This document shows positions 1-5,106 of a stretch of DNA of 6,134 bases, piece after piece. The position numbers and the translations under genes were made by a program. Where the stretch lies: positions 1 to 6,134 of the forward strand of contig VBDL01000654.1 of NCBI GenBank assembly GCA_005884255.1, in the 5' to 3' direction. Position 1 is the first letter of the stretch, and each line of letters opens with the position of its first letter. The DNA is from Betaproteobacteria bacterium (lineage in GTDB: Bacteria; Pseudomonadota; Gammaproteobacteria; Burkholderiales; Burkholderiaceae_C). Under the pieces are notes generated by a model that saw only the letters and a program-made list of their open reading frames with translations, had not been told where the DNA came from and made no database searches.

Positions 1-281
1 TGGGGTTCACCGCGATCGTCGACGCGCAGGACCACGTGCAAGGCATCTTCACCGACGGTGACCTGCGCCGCCTGATCGAAAAGGGCGGTGACCTGCGCGG
101 TCTGCGCGCGCACGAGGTGATGCACCCGGGGCCGAAGCTCGTGCGCGCCGATGCGCTGGCGGTGGACGCGGCCGATGTGATGGAGCTGCACCGCATCACC
201 AGCGTGCTGGTGGTCGATGCGCAGGGGCTGCTGGTGGGCGCGCTGAACTCCAACGACCTGATGCGCGCGAAGGTCATCTGA
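1..281 (+). CDS. kdsD: Arabinose-5-phosphate isomerase, C-terminal CBS part (5' end outside window)
   Basis: This is the 3' end of a KdsD/KpsF/GutQ-type D-arabinose-5-phosphate isomerase, which converts ribulose-5-phosphate to arabinose-5-phosphate, the first committed step towards KDO for lipopolysaccharide. The open frame enters at base 3 and gives 92 residues before the TGA. All of the visible part is the regulatory CBS pair: the end of the first CBS domain has the motif GIFTDGDLRR, and the second begins near HEVMHPGPK and ends with GALNSNDLMRAKVI, a typical KdsD C terminus. The catalytic SIS domain must lie upstream of the window. The stop overlaps the kdsC start by one base (TGATG), and kdsC performs a later step of the same pathway, which supports the assignment. 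A bare CBS protein is a less likely alternative, given the gene order. Confidence 0.9.
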   Translation, partial: GFTAIVDAQDHVQGIFTDGDLRRLIEKGGDLRGLRAHEVMHPGPKLVRADALAVDAADVMELHRITSVLVVDAQGLLVGALNSNDLMRAKVI

Positions 282-856
282 TGTCCGCGTTGAGCTTTCC
301 GCCCGAGCTGCTGCTCAAGGCGCAGGGCCGCGGCTTCGGCATGAAGGCGGCGATCTTCGATGTCGATGGCGTGCTCACCGACGGGCGCCTGTTCATCGAC
401 GACGCCGGCGAGCGGATCAAGGCCTTTCACGTGCTCGATGGCCACGGCCTGAAGCTGCTGGCGCAGGCCGGCATCGCGCCGCTGATCGTCAGCGGCCGCG
501 ACAGCGCGGCGCTGCGCCGGCGCGTCGCCGACCTGGGCCTCGCGCACGCCAGCTACGGCGCGCGCGACAAGCTGGCGGCGGCGCAGGCCTTGCTCGACGC
601 GCTGCAGCTCGATTGGGCCGACGTGGCGGTGATCGGCGACGACTGGCCCGACCTGCCGCTGATGGCGCGCGCGGGCTTCGCTTGTGCGCCGCCCAACGGC
701 CATGCCGAGGCGCGCGCGGCCGCGCACTGGGTCACCACCGCGCGGGGCGGCGAAGGCGCGGCGCGCGAGTTCTGCGACCTGCTGCTGATGGCCGCCGGCC
801 GCTACGCGGCGCTGCTGCACGGCCATCTGACCACGCTCGATGGAAGTACCCGCTGA
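281..856 (+). CDS. kdsC: 3-deoxy-D-manno-octulosonate 8-phosphate phosphatase (KDO 8-P phosphatase)
   Basis: KdsC hydrolyses KDO-8-phosphate to KDO and phosphate in the cytoplasm, a step of KDO synthesis for the LPS inner core. The 191 residues fit the small, cap-less HAD family (C0 type, usually a tetramer). Motif I is FDVDGVLTDG with nucleophile D27 and D29, motif II is IVSGRDS with S71, motif III is likely K97 in ARDKL, and motif IV is GDDWPDLPLM with D120, D121 and D124. The ATG at 281 was chosen because GAAGG lies 7 bases upstream and it couples to the kdsD stop. An in-frame ATG at 341 sits just before motif I and is a possible but less favoured start. The family usually has a conserved residue other than W at position 122 of motif IV; here it is W. 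The 3' end overlaps lptC by 17 bases. Confidence 0.95.
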   Translation: MSALSFPPELLLKAQGRGFGMKAAIFDVDGVLTDGRLFIDDAGERIKAFHVLDGHGLKLLAQAGIAPLIVSGRDSAALRRRVADLGLAHASYGARDKLAAAQALLDALQLDWADVAVIGDDWPDLPLMARAGFACAPPNGHAEARAAAHWVTTARGGEGAAREFCDLLLMAAGRYAALLHGHLTTLDGSTR

Positions 857-1520
857 GGATCCGCTCGGCGACCTGCGGCTCGCGCCGCTCGCGCCCTCGC
901 TCAGGCCAGGCATGGGCAAGGCGCCGTGGCGGCTGCGCGACTGGGTCTCGGCCTACCTGCCGGTGCTGCTGATGGCCGCGCTCGCGCTGTCGACCTGGTG
1001 GCTGGTGAAGAACACGCCGCTGCGCGGCCCGGAGTCCGCCACTGCGGCGCCGCGCCATGAGCCGGACTACACGATGCAGCGCTTCTCGCTGCAGCGCTTC
1101 GCGCCCGATGGGAGCCTGCGCCTGAACATCGAGGGGGACGTGATGCGCCATTATCCAGACACCGACACGGTGGAGATCGACGGCGTGCGCCTGCACGGCT
1201 ACGCCGCCGACGGCCGCGTCACCGAAGCGAGCGCGCGGCGCGCCCTCAGCAATGCCGATGGCAGTGAGGTGCAGTTGCTCGGCGGCGCAAGGGTCATCAG
1301 CAGCGGCCGCGACGGTGGCGATCCGATCCAGTTCGACGGCGAATTCCTGCATGCCTTTCTGAACAGCGAGCGGCTGCGCTCGCACCTGCCGGTGAACGTC
1401 ACGCGCGGCGGCAGCCAGATCCACGCCGAAGGCTTCGATTACGACAATGTCACGCGCGTCGTGCACTACAAGGGCCGCGTGCAGGCGAGCTTCATCGTCT
1501 CGAAAGGCCGGCAGCGGTGA
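840..1520 (+). CDS. lptC: LPS export ABC transporter periplasmic protein LptC
   Basis: LptC is the single-pass inner-membrane part of the Lpt bridge. It accepts LPS from LptB2FG and hands it to periplasmic LptA. The 226-residue reading has a hydrophobic segment at about residues 36-56 (YLPVLLMAALALSTWW), followed by a periplasmic domain of alternating beta strands including HEPDYTMQRFSLQRF, RHYPDTDTVEIDGVRL and EVQLLGGARV, a pattern I recognise from betaproteobacterial LptC. The start is uncertain. ATG 840 overlaps kdsC and has no clear ribosome binding site. ATG 912 (residue 25) has a weak CAGG 6 bases upstream and would give 202 residues with the membrane segment about 11 residues in, closer to the usual length. 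The codons between 840 and 912 have GC-rich third positions, so I keep 840 as the outer bound. The stop overlaps the GTG of the SDR gene. Confidence 0.9.
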   Translation: MEVPAEDPLGDLRLAPLAPSLRPGMGKAPWRLRDWVSAYLPVLLMAALALSTWWLVKNTPLRGPESATAAPRHEPDYTMQRFSLQRFAPDGSLRLNIEGDVMRHYPDTDTVEIDGVRLHGYAADGRVTEASARRALSNADGSEVQLLGGARVISSGRDGGDPIQFDGEFLHAFLNSERLRSHLPVNVTRGGSQIHAEGFDYDNVTRVVHYKGRVQASFIVSKGRQR

Positions 1521-2293
1521 GCGGCGGACTCGTCTTCATCACCGGCGCGTCCAGCGGCATCGGGCAGGCGTTGGCCCTGCGCTATCACCGCGCCGGCTGG
1601 CGGCTGGCACTGGTCGCGCGCCGCGGGGCCGAGCTGCAAGCGTGGGCGCAGGCGCAGGGCTTGGGCGCCGAGCGCTGCTTGGTGTATGCCGCCGATGTGC
1701 GTGACATCGACGCCATCACCGCGGCCGGCCGCGCCTGCATCGCGCAGCAGGGGCTGCCCGACGTGGTGATCGCCAACGCCGGCATCAGCATCGGCATCGA
1801 CAGCGCGGAGTTCGACGACCTCGACGTGATGCGCGCCACCTACGAGACCAACACCCTCGGCATGGCGGCGACCTTCCAGCCCTTCATCGCGCCGATGCGC
1901 GCGCGCCGCGCCGGCGCGCTGGTCGGCGTTGCCAGTGTGGCCGGCATCCGTGGGCTGCCGGGGCATGGCGCCTACTGCTCCAGCAAGGCCGCGGTCATCA
2001 GCTATTGCGAGACGCTGCGCGGCGAGCTGCGCAGCGATGGCGTCAAGGTCGTCACCTTGCTTCCCGGCTACATCGACACGCCGTTGACACAGGGCAATCG
2101 CTACGCGATGCCGTTTCTGTTGAGCGCCGAGCAGTTCGCGCAACGCGCGCAGCACGCAATCGCGGCCGGTGCCGGCTACCGTGTCATCCCGTGGCAAATG
2201 GGCATCGTTGCCAAGCTGATGCGCCTGCTGCCGAACGCGCTGTTCGACCGTGTGCTGGCCGGGCGGCCGCGCAAGCGCCGGCGCGGCCAATAA
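1517..2293 (+). CDS. SDR-family NAD(P)-dependent oxidoreductase
   Basis: This is a classical short-chain dehydrogenase/reductase of 258 residues, a cytosolic oxidoreductase acting on carbonyl/alcohol groups; the substrate cannot be read from sequence. The Rossmann motif TGASSGIG is at residues 9-16, D60 of AADV follows, NAG is at 87-89, and the catalytic set is N112 (in YETNTLG), S140, Y153 and K157 (YCSSK). PG is at 183-184. The ARR at residues 34-36, after the second strand, suggests a preference for NADP(H). The C terminus is strongly basic (GRPRKRRRGQ). The GTG start is favoured because the first beta strand begins by residue 5, no ATG lies before it, and GAAAGG precedes it by 9 bases. 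It overlaps the lptC stop by 4 bases (GTGA), so it is probably translated with the LPS operon. The TAA stop runs into the A-tract of the convergent terminator. Confidence 0.92.
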   Translation: MSGGLVFITGASSGIGQALALRYHRAGWRLALVARRGAELQAWAQAQGLGAERCLVYAADVRDIDAITAAGRACIAQQGLPDVVIANAGISIGIDSAEFDDLDVMRATYETNTLGMAATFQPFIAPMRARRAGALVGVASVAGIRGLPGHGAYCSSKAAVISYCETLRGELRSDGVKVVTLLPGYIDTPLTQGNRYAMPFLLSAEQFAQRAQHAIAAGAGYRVIPWQMGIVAKLMRLLPNALFDRVLAGRPRKRRRGQ

Positions 2294-2321
2294 AAAAAAG
2301 GCGGCCGGCCTGTCGGCCGCC
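2292..2321 (-). terminator. Intrinsic terminator of the RRM gene, at a convergent gene end
   Basis: A perfect 8-bp GC stem pairs 2300-2307 (GGCGGCCG) with 2314-2321 (CGGCCGCC) around a 6-base loop. On the minus strand it is followed at once by eight U (A-tract at 2292-2299), the classic Rho-independent form for the gene ending at 2355. On the plus strand the stem is followed only by a mixed CT run, so it should act weakly, if at all, for the SDR/LPS operon. The A-tract overlaps the SDR stop codon. Confidence 0.88.
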
Positions 2322-2354
2322 GCCTTCTTCTTCAGTGCGTTCCGGGTCGGGGCT

Positions 2355-2746
2355 TCAGTAGCCGCCGCGGCCACCGCCGCCACCACCGTAGCCGCCACGG
2401 CCACCGCCGCCGCCACCACCGTAGCCGCCACGGCCACCGCCGCCGCCACCACCGTAGCCGCCACCACCGCCGCCGCCGCCGTAGCCACCGCCACCACCGC
2501 TGGCGGACGGGCTTCGTTGACGACGATCGCGCGGCCCTCGAGGGCCTGACCGTTCATGCCGTTGATGGCAGCTTGCGCTTCGGCGTCCGAGCCCATCTCG
2601 ACGAAGCCGAAGCCCTTCGAGCGGCCGGTGTCACGGTCCATCATGACCTTGGCGGACGTGACGGTGCCGAACTGGCCAAACGCTTGTTGCAGAGAGTCGT
2701 CGCGCACGCTGTAGGCGAGGTTGCCGACATAAAGCTTGTTTCCCAT
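2355..2746 (-). pseudogene. Glycine-rich RRM RNA-binding protein gene, frameshifted at the RRM/tail boundary
   Basis: This encodes a small single-stranded RNA-binding protein of the bacterial single-RRM type, often cold-inducible and resembling plant and cyanobacterial Gly-rich RNA-binding proteins. Residues 1-82 form one RRM: RNP2 is KLYVGNL (4-10) and RNP1 is KGFGFVEM (44-51), ending at VNEARPP. In the family a Gly/Arg/Tyr tail follows. That tail is present, but in the neighbouring frame: SGGGGGY, then G8-Y, two G7-RGGY units and one G6-RGGY, then TGA at 2355-2357. The frame changes between about 2499 and 2507, as if one base (or 3n+1) were missing. With the base restored the protein would be about 130 residues. 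Without it the RRM frame reads on through Ala/Val codons, the terminator and the whole antisense of the SDR gene, which is implausible. The start is set by AGAAGGG 7 bases upstream. Either a sequencing error or a true mutation could explain the break; I see no slippery heptamer. Confidence 0.82.
2358..2453 (-). repeat. Tandem 33-base repeat coding for the Gly-rich RGGY tail
   Basis: Two exact 33-base copies lie at 2388-2420 and 2421-2453, followed towards the gene end by a 30-base variant at 2358-2387 that lacks one Gly codon and has CGC for CGT Arg. Each unit reads G7-R-G-G-Y on the minus strand (G6 in the short copy). RGG/Tyr repeats of this kind are known as flexible RNA-contacting tails. 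The unit is a multiple of three, so copy-number changes would alter tail length but not the frame. Confidence 0.9.
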
Positions 2747-2753
2747 GGGGAAG

Positions 2754-2760
2754 CCCTTCT
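2754..2760 (-). promoter_or_regulatory. Ribosome binding site of the RRM gene
   Basis: AGAAGGG on the minus strand ends 7 bases before the ATG at 2746. It is among the clearest Shine-Dalgarno matches in the window and fixes the start. Strong initiation fits an abundant small RNA-binding protein. Confidence 0.75.
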
Positions 2761-2842
2761 TTCAATGACTCAAGTACCCTGTGGAGCTTCAACCCATCGA
2801 GAACAGCTTCAAGAAGGCGCGGCGTCCAGACACGGAATTCCC

Positions 2843-2871
2843 ATTATGAGGACTCCGCAAGCTCTTTACAA
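2843..2871 (-). promoter_or_regulatory. Candidate sigma-70 promoter for the RRM gene
   Basis: On the minus strand, TTGTAA (2866-2871) and CATAAT (2843-2848) are separated by 17 bases, matching 4/6 and 5/6 of the -35 and -10 consensus. This sits in a locally AT-richer spacer, in the right orientation. A start near 2836 would give a leader of about 90 nt before the ATG. The leader contains the 8-mer TTGAAGCT twice (plus-strand positions 2785-2792 and 2805-2812). Long leaders are known for cold-induced RNA-binding genes, but thermal regulation here is inference. Confidence 0.5.
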
Positions 2872-2910
2872 AGGCCGGTCCCTAAGTTGTTGCTTTTTCA
2901 ACTTCGGGAT

Positions 2911-2943
2911 GGCACCAATGCCCAAACGGCCCGGCTTGGTGCC
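2911..2943. repeat. Perfect 8-bp inverted repeat just upstream of the membrane-protein gene
   Basis: GGCACCAA at 2911-2918 is exactly reversed and complemented by TTGGTGCC at 2936-2943, with 17 bases between, ending 6 bases before the ATG at 2950. A second, weaker hairpin (AAGTTG 2884-2889 with CAACTT 2899-2904) lies just before it. It could be an operator for a dimeric repressor or an RNA hairpin near the start codon. No U-tract follows on the plus strand, so it is not a normal terminator. I cannot name a regulator. Confidence 0.55.
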
Positions 2944-2949
2944 ACCGCT

Positions 2950-3817
2950 ATGATCCCGGCCGCCATGTTCGAGCCTCGACCCACCCCATCGTCGCCGCGC
3001 ACGCCGTTGCGCTCGCTGAACGAGGTGCTGGGCAGCATCGAAGCGGTGCGCAACGGTCGCGCGCTGTACGTGCTGCTCGCCACCTTTTCCGTAGACCGCG
3101 TTGGCGCGCGACAACGCGCTGTGGGGCGCGCTGCAGGGCGGCGCCGCGCTGACGGCTGCCTTCTACGGCAGCAATGCGGCGGGCCTGTTGATCATGGACC
3201 AGACGCGTGGACAGCCGCTGCGCGAAGTCGGCCAGGCGCTGCGGGACGCGCTGGCAACCGCGCACCGCCTGCTGGTGGTGGCCTTGCTCGTGCTGCTGAC
3301 GCTGGCGGTGCTGGTTGCTGCGTTGCTGCTGCCATTGGCCGCGTCGCGCCTGCCGCTGGTCGGGCCTTGGATCTTCGCGCTCACGGTGCCGGTCGGCGTG
3401 GTGCTGCTCGGCGCGGCCACGTTGGGTGTCGTCGCCGTGGTCGCGCCCCTGGCGGCGCCGGCCATCTGGGCCGGCTGCGGCGTGCTCGACTGTCTGCGGT
3501 TTCTGCGCGAGCAGCTGCGCGCGCGCCTGCTGCATGCGGCGCTGCTGATGAGCGCCGTAAGCCTGCTGACCGCGGCGGTGGCGGGTCTGGTCGGCTTCGT
3601 GGTCGTCAGCGGCGGGCGCGCCGGGCTCTTCGGCTACGGGTTGCGCAGTCTCGGGGCAGCCGGTGCGCCGGTCGCCGCGAGCGCGCATGGCATGGCCGCG
3701 CTGATCGGCGGCGGCGTGGTGTTCGCGCTGGCGCTGCTGCTGCCGGGGCTCGTTTACTTGCGCGGCGCCTGCGCGGTGTATCTGGCGCTCAGCGAAGAGG
3801 CTGTCGGCGAGGAATGA
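2950..3817 (+). pseudogene. Polytopic inner-membrane protein of unknown function, frameshifted near its N terminus
   Basis: I recall similar hypothetical membrane proteins from Burkholderiales but can name no function. The first part (from ATG 2950, or ATG 2965) reads to ALYVLLATFSVD, at about 3094. The rest continues one frame over from about 3095-3101 (ALARDNALWGAL) to the TGA at 3815-3817. In that second frame a TAG at 3092-3094 blocks any upstream extension, and the first frame continues as Arg/Ala-rich shadow translation. The larger part has about five hydrophobic segments, with loops such as AAGLLIMDQTRGQPL and APAIWAGCGVL. A TTG at 3101 could start a shorter 238-residue protein, which would make this an intact gene with a different start, but the upstream segment (LNEVLGSIEAVRNGRALYVLLATF region) looks coding and matches my memory of the family N terminus. 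Joined, it would be about 288 residues. The stop overlaps the next ATG by 4 bases (ATGA). Confidence 0.7.
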
Positions 3818-4531
3818 GCATCCGCATCGCCAGCCTGGTGCCCAGCCTCACCGAGCTGGTCGTCGCACTGGGCCTGCGCGAGCAGCTGGTCGCGCGCACC
3901 GGCTTCTGCATCCACCCGATCGAGCAGCTGCGCGAGGTGCCCAAGGTCGGCGGCACGAAGGACGTGAACCTCGCAAAGCTGCGCCGCTTGCGGCCTACCC
4001 ACGTGCTGCTCAACGTCGACGAGAACCGGCGCGAAACCTTCGACGCGCTGCGTGACTTCGTGCCCGAGCTGATCGTCACGCATCCCTGCGCGCCGCAGGA
4101 CAACCTCGCGCTGCTGCAGCAACTGCTCGATGCCTTTCGAACAGGAACTGGCGCTGACGCAGCCCGCGGGCCGGCCGGCGCAAGCGGTGCTCTACCTCAT
4201 CTGGCGCGAGCCGTGGATGACGGTGGCGCGCGACACCTACATCTCGCGCATGCTCGCGCGCGTGAACTGGCTCACGGTACCGCAGACGCACGGCGGCGCG
4301 ACCGGCGCGGCGCGCTACCCGACGATCACGGGCGATGAGCCATGGCTGCGCCAAGTGCAGCGGGTGCTGCTATCCAGCGAGCCGTACCGCTTCGACACCT
4401 CGCACATCGCGCAAGCGCAGGCGCTGTGCCCGCGGGCTCAGGTGCAGCTCGTCGACGGCGAGCTGCTGAGCTGGTATGGCCCGCGCGCCGCGCAGGGTTT
4501 GCGCGAGCTGCGGCGCCTGGCGGCGGAATGA
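3814..4531 (+). pseudogene. BtuF-like cobalamin/metal-receptor protein gene, broken by a frame change
   Basis: The product belongs to the helical-backbone metal receptor family (COG0614, BtuF-like), which binds cobalamin or iron chelates; Burkholderiales versions are usually named cobalamin-binding protein. The N-terminal lobe is clear in one frame: IRIASLVPSLTELVVALG, then TGFCIHP, KVGGTKDVNLAKL and THPCAPQDNLALL. The C-terminal lobe is clear in the next frame: VLYLIWREPWMTVARDTYIS, GGATGAARYPTI and QLVDGELLSWYG, ending at 4531. The frame changes at about 4126-4143. The linker between the lobes seems some 15-25 residues shorter than I expect, so an out-of-frame deletion fits better than a one-base slip. 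Joined, it is about 238 residues, against roughly 265-300 usual. No signal peptide is visible, so a periplasmic role is doubtful. It is coupled to the upstream membrane gene by ATGA, with GAGGA right before the start. Confidence 0.82.
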
Positions 4532-4553
4532 CGCAGGCCGTTACGATCGCGCG

Positions 4554-5106
4554 ATGGATCTGCTCAAGCCGTTGATCACCTTGCTGGCCATCGTCAACCC
4601 GATCGGCGTGGTGCCCTTCTTCATCCACTTCACGCAGAGTCTGAGCCCCGAGCAGCGACGGCACACGATCCGCGTCAGCTGCTTCACTGCCTTCCTCGTC
4701 ATCGCACTGAGCGCGCTGGCCGGCCTGAAGATCATCGAGTTCTTCGGCATCTCGCTGCCAGGAAGACGTGAGCGAGGGCCGCGACAAGGTCGATGCCGGC
4801 GCCAGCATCGCGGTGGTGCCGCTGACCATTCCGCTGCTCACCGGCCCCGCGACGATCTCGACCATGGTCATCTACGCCGAGCGCACGCGCCACTGGTGGC
4901 AGCTGGCGGTGCTGGTGGGTTACGGCGTGGTCGTCGCGCTGGCCACGTTCGCGGTGTTCAGCGCCTCGGGGCGCATCGCCCGCGCGCTCGGCCAGACCGG
5001 CATTACCATCATGACGCGGCTGATGGGCCTGATCCTCGCCGCGCTGGCGGTAGAGCTGCTCGCCGACGGCCTCACCAAACTCTTCCCGGCCCTCGGCCAT
5101 GGCTGA
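4554..5106 (+). pseudogene. MarC-family integral membrane protein gene, frame change with loss of helix 3
   Basis: MarC-family (UPF0056) proteins are six-helix inner-membrane proteins whose transport role is unproven, despite the old multiple-antibiotic-resistance name. The first frame gives MDLLKPLITLLAIVNPIG, a second hydrophobic segment at about residues 41-64, and FFGISLP. The second frame picks up at QEDVSEGRDKV and gives IAVVPLTIPLLTGPATIS and two further hydrophobic stretches, ending at 5106. Between FGISLP and IAVVPL there are about 16 residues; E. coli MarC, as I remember it, has about 44 there, including a Gly-rich third helix. So about 25-30 residues are missing as well as the frame. 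The break is at about 4758-4764. Joined length is about 183 residues, against roughly 200-220 usual. The start lies 22 bases after the previous stop, and the end overlaps the GMC gene by 8 bases. Confidence 0.85.

Noticed and set aside
732..1466. A 244-residue minus-strand reading opposite lptC
   Set aside because: No domain is visible, it is His/Arg/Ala-rich shadow composition, and lptC is clearly coding here.
2358..2500. Possible CRISPR-like or satellite repeat
   Set aside because: The units abut without spacers, are in-frame Gly/Arg/Tyr codons and belong to the RRM tail.
2495..2510. Programmed ribosomal frameshift joining RRM and tail
   Set aside because: No slippery heptamer is visible at the junction, and three neighbouring genes have breaks too, so a common non-programmed cause is simpler.
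1466..2746. A 426-residue minus-strand reading that begins with the RRM
   Set aside because: Only residues 1-82 are real RRM. The rest is Ala/Val low-complexity, then antisense of the terminator and of the well-supported SDR gene.
2573..2953. A 126-residue plus-strand reading across the RRM gene and spacer
   Set aside because: It runs antisense to the RRM and then through non-coding spacer, with no motif and no good start.
2948..3688. A 246-residue minus-strand reading rich in Gln, Arg and His
   Set aside because: This is antisense of the hydrophobic membrane protein (Leu/Val codons read back as Gln/His/Asp); no motif was seen.
2887..4338. A single 483-residue plus-strand protein
   Set aside because: It joins the membrane-protein N terminus, an Arg/Ala-rich off-frame stretch and the first lobe of the BtuF-like gene. 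It is a shadow between two frame breaks, not a fusion protein.
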